DNA of 64,000 nt. Source: an uncultured bacterium (GTDB taxonomy: Bacteria > Verrucomicrobiota > Lentisphaeria > Victivallales > UBA1829). Shown here piece after piece: positions 57,244 through 64,000 of this stretch. Numbering within the stretch: the stretch's first letter is position 1; every line of letters begins with the position of its first letter. Position numbers and translations under genes: made by a program. The notes beneath the pieces are model-generated. The model saw nothing but the letters and a program-made list of their open reading frames with translations, was not told the DNA's origin and made no database searches. The stretch lies in assembly GCA_902780135.1 (NCBI GenBank), contig CACZEK010000016.1:1-64000 (forward strand), read 5' to 3'.

Positions 57244-58700
57244 TTCTTCGCGGCTCCGCCGTTCCAGATGATGCGCTTCTGCCAGCGTTTTTCGCCCTCG
57301 GGCTTCCCGGCGGCGAAACAATTGCCGTTGGTGTCGATCACGCAGAACGCGCGGATGGCGTCGAGGTAGAAGACGAACGCGGTGTCGCCGGCCGTGGCGG
57401 GTCGGAGCTGTTCGAGGATCACGCTGTCGGCGGCCTCCAGCGTGGCGGGGTCGACCGCGTCGATGCGGCCTTTGACCTTGAACGCGACGCCGATCTGTCC
57501 GGTCTGCCCCATGGGGATGGCGAACCCGGCGCTGCGTCCGTCGAGCGATTCCTTCGCGGAGGAATGCACGAAAACCGGGGGCGAGTCGTCCCTGTAGGCG
57601 GGGCAGAGGAGGAAATCGGTCTGCGCGCCGTTGAGGAAATGGATGTCGACGGGCTTCCAGCCGAGGTCAAGCGAGGTGATGGATTTGCGCCTGTATTTTG
57701 CGGCGGGATTGAGGTCGAAGTATTCGATCGCCTTCAGCGAGGCGGCGGCGAGGGTCTTCCCGTCCGGGGTGACCGCGAGCGCCGAAGCGGGCGAGACGGT
57801 CTCGAACGTGTGGAACGGGACCTCGGCGTCCTTTGCGACGGGGAGATGGATGCAGAACACGGTCGAGCCGAAGAAGCCGGAGCAGACGATCCGTTCCCGC
57901 ATGGCGAGCAGCGCGACGTCCTCCGGCGCGATCTTCTCGTTGAACGGGAACGAGAGCGGGAGGAACTCCTGTTCCTTTCCCGCCGCGAGGTCGAATGTGG
58001 CGAGCCCGAAGTCCTGTTTGAGCGCGAGCTGCGGGAACGCGATCGCCGCCAGCGTGGCGCTTCCGGGGACGAACGCGAGCTTCTTCAGCATGCGGCCGGT
58101 CGTGAAGACGCGGATGACCTGCCAGTTCGAGGTGTTGACCAGCACGATGCGCGTGCCGTTCGGCCCGTTGAACGTGCCGGTGCGCTCGGCGATGGCGAGC
58201 ACGGACTGGTCCGGCGAGACGGCGAACGCGTCGAGGCGCGCGCCGCGGAATCCCTGCGAGGCGAACGCCGGACGCCAGACCGGGACCGTTTCCGATTCGG
58301 CGTCCGTGAGCTTTTCCGCGAGGGAATCCGCGGGGAGGTCCGAGGTAAGCTTGAGCTCGCGTCTGGAATTGCGGATGGGCTGGACGGAGGTCTTCGGGAT
58401 CGAACGGACGTTGGAGGAATCCACCTCGATTTCGGGGAGCTTCTCTTCCTTGACCGTGCCGGGGTTCGTCTTTGGCGTCGCCGAAATGGAGAGCGAGCCG
58501 GAGCGGAAACTGTCGCGCTCGTTCCCTTCGGACGCCCCGGAGCCGTCGGCCCCGGCAGACTGCCGCGACCGAGCATGAGACGCGGCGGGGGAGGCTGCCG
58601 GCGCCCCCTGATCCTTCTGCGCGAAGGCGGAAACGGCGACCGCCGCGGAAACGGCGAGACCGAGCGTCAGAGCGAGAGCGGATGAGATGGAGCGTTTCAC
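57240..58700 (-). CDS. Secreted beta-propeller-like protein
   Basis: A 486-residue exported protein. The signal peptide ends near VSAFAQ and is followed by a Ser/Ala/Gly-rich linker of about 90 residues. The body has repeated WD40/YVTN-like strands: AVSPDQSVLAIAERTGTF, TNWQVIRVFTTGRMLKKLAF and AVTPDGKTLAAASLKAIEYF. GTG at 58700 is the start, with GGAGG 5 nt upstream. It is coupled to the lipoprotein gene; the two may form an envelope complex. Function unknown. Confidence 0.7.
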   Translation of the reverse strand: MKRSISSALALTLGLAVSAAVAVSAFAQKDQGAPAASPAASHARSRQSAGADGSGASEGNERDSFRSGSLSISATPKTNPGTVKEEKLPEIEVDSSNVRSIPKTSVQPIRNSRRELKLTSDLPADSLAEKLTDAESETVPVWRPAFASQGFRGARLDAFAVSPDQSVLAIAERTGTFNGPNGTRIVLVNTSNWQVIRVFTTGRMLKKLAFVPGSATLAAIAFPQLALKQDFGLATFDLAAGKEQEFLPLSFPFNEKIAPEDVALLAMRERIVCSGFFGSTVFCIHLPVAKDAEVPFHTFETVSPASALAVTPDGKTLAAASLKAIEYFDLNPAAKYRRKSITSLDLGWKPVDIHFLNGAQTDFLLCPAYRDDSPPVFVHSSAKESLDGRSAGFAIPMGQTGQIGVAFKVKGRIDAVDPATLEAADSVILEQLRPATAGDTAFVFYLDAIRAFCVIDTNGNCFAAGKPEGEKRWQKRIIWNGGAAKK

Positions 58701-58733
58701 GTGCGCCTCCCCGTGCCGGGTTTGTGTTCAGAT

Positions 58734-59765
58734 TCAGATGGTGTAGAGCCAGCCGTGCGTGTCTTCCAGTTCGCCTCTCTGGATGCCGGTCAGGCGGTCG
58801 TAGAGCTTCTGGGAGACGGGGCCGCATTCGTGGCCGTATTCGATGACCTTGCCGTGGATGGTGACGGAGGAGATCGGGGTGATGACGACGGCGGTGCCGC
58901 AGGCGTCGACTTCGGCGAAGGTCGGGAGTTCCTCTTCGGCGACGATCGGGCGCTTCTCGACGGTGATGCCGAGGTCGCGCGCGACCTGCATGAGGGACAT
59001 GTTGGTCACGCTCGGGAGGATGGACGGGGAGTCGCTGGTGACGTACTTGCCGTCCTTCGTGATGGCGAGGAAGTTGCTGGTGCCGAATTCGTCGATGTAC
59101 TTGTGCTCGCGCGGGTCGAGGAAGAGCGGAATCGGGAATCCCGCCTTCTTGGCGAGCTTGGCGGGCATGAGGGACGCGCCGTAGTTGCCGGCGACCTTGA
59201 ACTGGCCCATGCCCTTCGGGGCGGCGCGGTCGAAGTCCTCGATGACGAGCGCGGGAACGCCCTTCAGTCCTTCCTTGTAGTACGCGCCGACGGGCATGAC
59301 CATGATGAGGAAGTCGTATTCCGTGGCGGGGGAGACGCCGATCTGCGGGCCGGTGCCGATGAAGAGCGGACGGATGTACATGGAGCCGCCGGATTCGCAG
59401 GGCGGGACGTAGTCGATGTTGTCGAGCACGACGCGATGGATCGCCTCGAGGTACATCTCCTCGGGGATCTCGGGGTGGAGCAGCTGGTGGCCGGTGCGGT
59501 TCATGCGCTTGATGTTTTCCCAGGGGCGGAAGACGCGGACCTTGCCGTCCTTGCAGCGGAACGCCTTCATGCCTTCGAAGCACGCCTGGCCGTAGTGGAG
59601 GCAGGTGGCGGCGATGCTCATGGAGATGTGCGGATCGGTCCTGAGTTCGCCTTTGTCCCAGGCGCCGTCTTTCCAGTGGAAGGCGATGTGGGAGCGGGTG
59701 GGCATGAAACCGAAAGAGAGAGCCGACCAGTCGATGTCGGTGCGGATGGGACGGGGATAGTCCAT
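58734..59765 (-). CDS. ilvE: Branched-chain amino acid aminotransferase
   Basis: A 343-residue fold-type IV PLP enzyme, for the last step of Val, Leu and Ile synthesis. Class II BCAT features: LHYGQACFEGMKAFR, NIKRMNRTGHQLLHP, IRPLFIGTGP, the Schiff-base Lys in FKVAGNYGASL, EFGTSNFLAI and GTAVVITPISSV. The start is placed at ATG 59765, because GGAG lies 6 nt before it; an ATG four codons earlier contains that site. No other ilv genes are nearby. Confidence 0.93.
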   Translation of the reverse strand: MDYPRPIRTDIDWSALSFGFMPTRSHIAFHWKDGAWDKGELRTDPHISMSIAATCLHYGQACFEGMKAFRCKDGKVRVFRPWENIKRMNRTGHQLLHPEIPEEMYLEAIHRVVLDNIDYVPPCESGGSMYIRPLFIGTGPQIGVSPATEYDFLIMVMPVGAYYKEGLKGVPALVIEDFDRAAPKGMGQFKVAGNYGASLMPAKLAKKAGFPIPLFLDPREHKYIDEFGTSNFLAITKDGKYVTSDSPSILPSVTNMSLMQVARDLGITVEKRPIVAEEELPTFAEVDACGTAVVITPISSVTIHGKVIEYGHECGPVSQKLYDRLTGIQRGELEDTHGWLYTI

Positions 59766-59878
59766 AAAAAACTCCATTTGTTAGACAGTGCGGCGGCAAA
59801 AAAGCCGTCAAAGAGAAATGAACATAAAGAAATTTACACGTTTTTCCGCGATAGTCAATGTTTTTTTCGGAATTCATA

Positions 59879-59906
59879 TTGATTTTTTTTGTTTTTGGGC
59901 TAATTT
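59879..59906 (+). promoter_or_regulatory. Promoter of pal
   Basis: TTGATT (59879-59884), 16-bp spacer, TAATTT (59901-59906). A weak -10, but in a very AT-rich gap of 59766-59953. Confidence 0.45.
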
Positions 59907-59953
59907 AATGGATGTAATATTATGCCAGCAACCAAACATGAAGGAATCTGAAC

Positions 59954-60634
59954 ATGAAATTTTCCCGTCTCTCCATTCTCGCCGTTGCGGCGCTGACCTG
60001 CGCCGCGTTCGCTGTCTCCTGTGAATCCGACGATCCCCGCAACGCCATCGCTCCGTTCTGGACGGACGGCGACGTCGACGGCGCCGGCCTGAACGGCGGC
60101 AACGGCGGCGGCAGCGGCGACGGCTTCGACCTGAACGGCGGCGACGCCGGACTCCGCGGCGGCGACGGCTTCGGCCTGAACGGCGGCAACGGCGACGGCT
60201 TCGGCGACGACTCCGGCCCGGGCGCCTACGGCGAAGACCTGAGCAAGGCTCCGTACATCGACGGCTTCGGCGCGCGGATCGAAGGCGTCGAGTTCCAGCC
60301 GCTGTACTTCCCCTACGACGCGAACACCATTTCCTCCTCCGAGGAATCCAAGGTCTCCGCGGTCGCCCAGTACCTGCTCGGCCATCCCGAGGCGGGCGTC
60401 GTGGTGGAAGGCTACTGCGACGAACGCGGCACCGAGGAATACAACCGCGCGCTCGGCGAACGCCGCGCCCTCGCCGCCAGCGAAATGCTCATCGACATCT
60501 ACGGCATCGAGTCCGCCCGCATCAAGACGGTCAGCTACGGCGAAGAACGTCCGGCAGTGACCGGGACCGGCGACGCCGTCTGGTCCAAGAACCGCCGCGA
60601 CGAATTCGTGCCCGTGTATCTGAAGAACAACTGA
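59954..60634 (+). CDS. pal: Peptidoglycan-associated lipoprotein (OmpA family) with Gly/Asn/Asp repeats
   Basis: A 226-residue outer-membrane lipoprotein (lipobox FAVSC, Cys23). Residues about 36-90 are three imperfect repeats of roughly 14-15 residues rich in Gly, Asn and Asp (GFDLNGGDAGLRGGD, GFGLNGGNGDGFGDD). The C-terminal OmpA-like domain binds peptidoglycan: LYFPYDANTISS, VVVEGYCDERGTEEYNRALG, ERRALAASEML and SYGEERP. It tethers the outer membrane to the wall; tolB is not in the window. AAGGA precedes the ATG by 9 nt. Confidence 0.9.
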   Translation: MKFSRLSILAVAALTCAAFAVSCESDDPRNAIAPFWTDGDVDGAGLNGGNGGGSGDGFDLNGGDAGLRGGDGFGLNGGNGDGFGDDSGPGAYGEDLSKAPYIDGFGARIEGVEFQPLYFPYDANTISSSEESKVSAVAQYLLGHPEAGVVVEGYCDERGTEEYNRALGERRALAASEMLIDIYGIESARIKTVSYGEERPAVTGTGDAVWSKNRRDEFVPVYLKNN

Positions 60635-60661
60635 TCTTTCGGACGGTTTTGAATCGAACGT

Positions 60662-60700
60662 AAATCCGGGTACAGGCGACTGCGCCCGGATTTCATTTTT
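60662..60700 (+). terminator. Rho-independent terminator of pal
   Basis: AAATCCGGG (60662-60670) pairs with CCCGGATTT (60685-60693), followed by CATTTTT. Confidence 0.85.
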
Positions 60701-60720
60701 CATGCAGGAACGGACCCCCC

Positions 60721-61656
60721 ATGACGCCACAGCAGGAAGACATCGCATCCGCCGGAACGGAAAACGCCGGCGTAGTCCGGGATGCTGCCGTTCCCGCGCC
60801 CGAACTCACGGCGGAATCAGCGCCTGAGTCCGAGCCCGTTTCTCCCGTCTCCGCGCCCCGGACGACGTTCAAGATGGAGCTGTCGTTCGACGGCACGGCG
60901 TACCACGGCTGGCAGCGCCAGCCGAACGGGATCACGGTGCAGGAAGTCGTCGAGGAGAAGCTGTACCGCCTCTTCGGCGAACGCGAGCACATCCGGATCC
61001 AGGGCAGCAGCCGCACGGACGCCGGAGTCCACGCGCTCGGCATGGTGTGTTCCTTCTCCGCGCCGCCGTCGCCGTATATCCCGGACTGGAAGCTCAAGAA
61101 GGCGATGAACCGCCTGCTGCCGGACGACATCCGCATCCGCACCGCGGAGGTCGCGAAGGACGGCTTCAACGCCCGGTTCGACGCGCTCGCCAAGTCCTAT
61201 GTCTACGTGGTCAATACGGGCGACATCAACCCGTTCAGCGGGCGGTATTCGTGGCACATGGAGGACATGACGGAGATCGGCGCCCTGCGCGAGGCGGTCA
61301 AGCACGTCGAGGGGCGGCACGATTTCTCCACATTCACGGTCGAACGCGGCAAGATCGACGATCCGGTCCGCACGATCCTCCGCAGCGAGATCGTCACGTT
61401 CGGCCCGCTCGTCTGCATGTATTTTCTCGGCACGGGATTCCTCTACAAGATGGTCCGCAGCATGGTCGGCGCGCTGATGTTCGTGGGGCGCGGCCGCATG
61501 ACCCCGGACGAGTTCCGCGGCATCCTGCTGGCGTGCGACCGCGCGAAATGCAAGGACACCGCGCCCGCCCGCGGGCTTTTCCTCAAACAGGTCTTTTACG
61601 AACCCGACGCCTGGCTGGACGACCTGCCGTCGCGTCCGCCGTTCTGGATCGCGTGA
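60721..61656 (+). CDS. truA: tRNA pseudouridine(38-40) synthase
   Basis: A 311-residue TruA. Motifs: FKMELSFDGTAYHGWQRQPN, the catalytic Asp (near 100) in GSSRTDAGVHALG, and C-terminal FLYKMVRSMVGALMFVGRGR. About 50 residues of Ala/Pro/Glu-rich sequence precede the conserved core; no internal ATG or obvious ribosome-binding site replaces the annotated start, so it looks like a true extension. Confidence 0.93.
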   Translation: MTPQQEDIASAGTENAGVVRDAAVPAPELTAESAPESEPVSPVSAPRTTFKMELSFDGTAYHGWQRQPNGITVQEVVEEKLYRLFGEREHIRIQGSSRTDAGVHALGMVCSFSAPPSPYIPDWKLKKAMNRLLPDDIRIRTAEVAKDGFNARFDALAKSYVYVVNTGDINPFSGRYSWHMEDMTEIGALREAVKHVEGRHDFSTFTVERGKIDDPVRTILRSEIVTFGPLVCMYFLGTGFLYKMVRSMVGALMFVGRGRMTPDEFRGILLACDRAKCKDTAPARGLFLKQVFYEPDAWLDDLPSRPPFWIA

Positions 61657-61710
61657 TCCGGGCTTCTCCCATCCGCTTAACCGCACCCTTCAGCATAAGG
61701 AAAACATGGT

Positions 61711-62853
61711 ATGAACACAGCAGAAACCACTTCCGAAACCGGCGCCGCCGAACGCGGTGCGCCTATCCTTGCCGCGCGCAGGGTCAGCATGCAGGACCGT
61801 TACAGCATTGAACGCCTCCGCGACCTTACCCTTGAGGTCTACAAAGGCGACGTCATCGCCCTGATCGGCGCGTCCGAGCCCGGCAAACGCCTTCTGCTCC
61901 GCTGCCTGGACCTTCTGGACCGGCCGGAAGGCGGGGACGTGGAAGTCAACGGGGAGCCTGTGCAGTGGCGTCACGTCGGCGCGGAGCGCGCCCGCAGAGC
62001 CATCGGGATCGCGTTCTCCCGCGAGTCGCTTTTCCCCAACCTGACCGCCATGGAGAACATGATGCTGGCGCCCCTCGACGGTACGGAGGAGGAGGAAGAT
62101 TCGATCCGGGACCATGCGAAATCCCTGCTGAAGTTCGCCGGGCTTTCCGGCATAGAGGATACGATGCCCGCCAATCTGACCGCGGGACAGCGGAGGCGCC
62201 TTGCCGTTGTGCGGGCTTTGATGCTCCGGCCGCAGGTCCTGCTGGTCGAGGATCCCGGCGCAAAACTGCTCCCGGAGGAGCGGTCCGAGGTGTACGCCCT
62301 GATCCGCGCCGTGACGAAAACCGGCATGACCGTCGTGTTTTCGACGCGCGACCTGGATTTCGTGCGCGAGATCGCCACGCGGGTGGTGTTCATGGCGGAC
62401 GGCATGATCCGGGAAGACGGCCCGGTCGAAGCGGTGCTGGACCATCCGCAGTATGAACGGACCCAGTCGTTCGTGTCGAAGAACACCGGATTCTACTGCG
62501 AGATCAACGCCCATGCCTTCGACAGCTTTGAGCTGGAGGGCAGGATCGAAGTGTTCGCCGCGAAGAAGCTGATCCCCCACGAAAGACGGCGCGTCCTGTG
62601 CGACGCCCTGAAGATCGTGCTTGTCAGGATGATCTTCCCCCACGTCTCCAAAGTCGTCCTGACGCTTGATGTGAAGCCGGAGACCGGAGAGGTGGCCGCG
62701 GTCGTGCATTATCCGGGAAGCGGATTCGATCCGCTGACCCAGTGCAGCGGGGCGGACGAGGATGCCGCGAAGGCGGCGCTTCTCGCCTGCGTCAAGTCCG
62801 CGAAATACCGTCTGCCCGTATCCGGGAAAAATGAGTTCGTCCTGGTCTTCTGA
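61711..62853 (+). CDS. Catalytically degenerate ABC ATPase-like protein with C-terminal extension
   Basis: A 380-residue protein. Residues about 20-260 align along their length with polar amino-acid importer ATPases of the GlnQ type, but the active-site motifs are changed: Walker A GPSGSGKS to GASEPGKR, Q-loop Gln to Ser (IAFSRESLFPNLT), signature LSGGQ to LTAGQ, Walker B DEP to EDP, D-loop SALD to AKLL, H-loop His to Arg (FSTRDLDF). ATP hydrolysis is unlikely. The last roughly 115 residues are not ABC-like; VVHYPGSGFDPL faintly resembles the G box of GHKL ATPases. AAGGA precedes the ATG. The frame is intact, so the protein is probably made. No permease gene is adjacent. Confidence 0.8.
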   Translation: MNTAETTSETGAAERGAPILAARRVSMQDRYSIERLRDLTLEVYKGDVIALIGASEPGKRLLLRCLDLLDRPEGGDVEVNGEPVQWRHVGAERARRAIGIAFSRESLFPNLTAMENMMLAPLDGTEEEEDSIRDHAKSLLKFAGLSGIEDTMPANLTAGQRRRLAVVRALMLRPQVLLVEDPGAKLLPEERSEVYALIRAVTKTGMTVVFSTRDLDFVREIATRVVFMADGMIREDGPVEAVLDHPQYERTQSFVSKNTGFYCEINAHAFDSFELEGRIEVFAAKKLIPHERRRVLCDALKIVLVRMIFPHVSKVVLTLDVKPETGEVAAVVHYPGSGFDPLTQCSGADEDAAKAALLACVKSAKYRLPVSGKNEFVLVF

Positions 62854-62942
62854 CCGGGATCCTTCTTTCCGTCGCGGATGAAAGGAAAGGGGAACGGCCC
62901 GGTCGCACGTTTCCGGCCGTCCGCCGTCCGGAAAAAATGACG

Positions 62943-62977
62943 CCGCCGTTTCGGAACCGGTCGGAACGGCGGTTTTT
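62943..62977. terminator. Bidirectional terminator
   Basis: CCGCCGTT (62943-62950) pairs with AACGGCGG (62965-62972), followed by five T on the plus strand. On the minus strand the stem is followed by CGTCATTTTTT, serving the nitroreductase gene. Confidence 0.8.
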
Positions 62978-63786
62978 CACGGCATGACGACCGTGTACGG
63001 TTCGGGGTCGGTCGCGCGCGGATACTCCACGGCGGGCGGGCCGAACAGCATCACCGCGCCGACCTTGTATCCCTTCGGGAGACGCAGCAGGGAGCGCATG
63101 CCCCGGTTCAGCGTGAACGCGTAGTAGGCGAATCCGCACCAGCACGTGCCGACGCCGAGGCTCTGCGCGTAGAGGTCGAACTGCGTGAGCGCGATGGAGG
63201 CGTCGAACCTGCCGCACGGGGCGTCCTTCGGGGAGGCGACGACGATCATGTGCGGGGCGTTGCGGAACACGAAATCCCTGCCGCCGAGCATGGAGTCCTT
63301 GAAGCGTTTGTAGCCGGGATACACGATCCGCATGATGCCGGACCTGATGAGGAAGCGCGTGATCTTCAGCATGCGCGCGCGGAACGGCTCCATCTTCGCG
63401 CGGTCGTCGATGACCGTGAAGACCAGCCGGTGGTCGTTGCATCCGGTCGGAATCCAGCGCAGGGACGCGAGCAGCTTCTCCATGACCTCGGGCGGGAGGT
63501 TCTCCTGTTTGTAGAGGCGGATGCTGCGGCGCTGCCGGATCAGGTTCATCATGCGCGCTTCGTCGGGCAGGGGACCGGACGGGACGCATTGGTCCGGGGC
63601 GTGTCCGTCGCAGACGAGCGCGCCCGCCGGGCAGACCGCGAGGCAGTGCTGGCAGTGCATGCAGTAGCGTTCGGCGTGTTCCGGGACGGCGGGGAGGCCG
63701 CCGGAGGTGCGGCGGATGACCTGGACCACGCAGTCGGCGATACAGCGGCCGCAGCGCGTGCATTTGGATGCGTCGACGGAAATCAT
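62977..63786 (-). CDS. Ferredoxin-domain nitroreductase-family protein
   Basis: A 269-residue flavoprotein with an N-terminal 2[4Fe-4S] domain (CTRCGRCIADC and CMHCQHCLAVCP) fused to an FMN nitroreductase domain (RQRRSIRLYKQENLPPEVME, WIPTGCNDHRLVF, LYAQSLGVGTCWCGF). Proteins of this type in anaerobes reduce unknown electron-poor substrates with ferredoxin. It lies 104 nt upstream, in the transcribed direction, of the terminator that separates it from the sigma of plus-strand genes; no functional neighbour is apparent. Confidence 0.88.
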   Translation of the reverse strand: MISVDASKCTRCGRCIADCVVQVIRRTSGGLPAVPEHAERYCMHCQHCLAVCPAGALVCDGHAPDQCVPSGPLPDEARMMNLIRQRRSIRLYKQENLPPEVMEKLLASLRWIPTGCNDHRLVFTVIDDRAKMEPFRARMLKITRFLIRSGIMRIVYPGYKRFKDSMLGGRDFVFRNAPHMIVVASPKDAPCGRFDASIALTQFDLYAQSLGVGTCWCGFAYYAFTLNRGMRSLLRLPKGYKVGAVMLFGPPAVEYPRATDPEPYTVVMP

Positions 63787-63819
63787 GTCGGACCGTTTCA
63801 GAAAAAAAGGTTGAGGCTG

Positions 63820-63855
63820 AAAAGGCTCCGCACCGGGTTGTTGCGGTACGGAGCC
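63820..63855 (-). terminator. Rho-independent terminator of the ATPase K-subunit gene
   Basis: On the minus strand, GGCTCCG and CGGAGCC (63849-63855 and 63824-63830) with an inner ACC/GGT pairing, followed by TTTT. Confidence 0.75.
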
Positions 63856-63889
63856 TGTGTCTTCTGCCGGGAAAAGAGCCTGCCTTCGG

Positions 63890-64000
63890 TCAGGCGGCGC
63901 CCAGGGAGCTGAGCAGGACGATCGAGAAGGCGAGGACGAAGATGGCGACGGTCTCGACGATGCCGAGCGCCATCAGCTGGTTGGCGAAGCCCTTGCCGGT
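63890..64000 (-). CDS. Rotary (probably V-type) ATPase proteolipid subunit K, C-terminal fragment
   Basis: The last 36 residues of a membrane protein cut by the window end: KGFANQLMALGIVETVAIFV then LAFSIVLLSSLGAA. The Glu in GIVETVAIF is the ion-binding carboxylate of c/K rings, and the wording matches V/A-type subunit K of anaerobes more than F-type c. It would form the membrane rotor of a sodium- or proton-coupled ATPase. The rest of the operon lies outside the window. Confidence 0.8.
   Translation of the reverse strand, partial: TGKGFANQLMALGIVETVAIFVLAFSIVLLSSLGAA

Noticed and set aside
60060-60220. CRISPR-like or satellite repeats
   Set aside because: The repetition is in frame inside pal and encodes the Gly/Asn/Asp linker; there are no spacers.
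1-64000. tRNA, rRNA, insertion sequences or prophage genes
   Set aside because: None was found when reading both strands; no TTCGA-type T-arm with a matching acceptor, transposase motif or phage structural gene was seen.

Overview
The window is a gene-dense stretch of a GC-rich chromosome (estimated by eye at about 60% G+C or more) with an anaerobic, Gram-negative, polysaccharide-degrading character. Evidence: an Omp85/BamA protein, Pal and several lipoproteins; secreted or lipid-anchored GH43, GH31, GH51 and PL11 enzymes for hemicellulose and pectin; an indolepyruvate:ferredoxin oxidoreductase (IorAB); a TM1266-type iron-only hydrogenase regulator; a proteolipid (K/c) subunit of a rotary ATPase; and a PEP-CTERM-like anchor. 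Together these fit a gut member of the PVC group, Lentisphaerota/Victivallales or a relative. That assignment is inference, because no rRNA gene is present.

Layout. 1-1763: a tandem pair of GH43 lipoprotein genes, the first cut by the window edge, each followed by a related terminator and a 47-bp two-hairpin repeat. 1850-4911 (-): ptsH-ptsI and an EamA permease. 5093-7180 (-): a secreted TPR protein and a 29-residue bS22-like protein. 7316-12716 (-): iorB-paaK-aminotransferase-iorA-NUDIX, a compact aromatic 2-oxoacid module. 12916-15005 (-): a GH43-like lipoprotein, TM1266-family regulator and DUF805 protein. 15177-18438 (-): a WecA-like sugar-phosphate transferase overlapping an unknown 718-residue membrane protein. 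18571-25069 (-): oppD-TPR protein-mutL-nadE-prepilin peptidase. 25229-27151 (+): PL11 lyase. 27237-28592 (-): CCA-adding enzyme. 28738-32117 (+): nadD-rsfS-unknown, then an ECF sigma/anti-sigma pair. 32305-35519 (+): PEP-CTERM-like protein plus TPR protein. 35697-40379 (-): GH31 and GH51.

40646-52351 (+) is the housekeeping core: a roughly 430-nt structured leader, prs-rplY-pth-rpsF-ssb-rpsR-rplI-dnaB-bamA, then a lipoprotein, yicC and cysE. 52439-54985 (-): PHP phosphatase, SirB1-like protein and DEDDh exonuclease. 55098-55855 (+): an AbrB/PIN toxin-antitoxin cassette with two palindromes around its promoter. 55869-59765 (-): two related small membrane proteins, a lipoprotein/beta-propeller pair and ilvE. 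59954-62853 (+): pal, truA and a protein built like an ABC ATPase but lacking nearly every catalytic residue. 62977-64000 (-): ferredoxin-nitroreductase and the end of the rotary-ATPase K subunit gene.

Many promoters share one form, TTGAxx - 16/17 bp - TATATT, which helps fix several translation starts. The strongest candidates for new biology are the 47-bp two-hairpin repeat, the structured leader of prs, the catalytically dead ABC protein with a possible GHKL-like tail, and the paired operators of the toxin-antitoxin cassette. No tRNA, rRNA, CRISPR array, transposase or prophage was seen.
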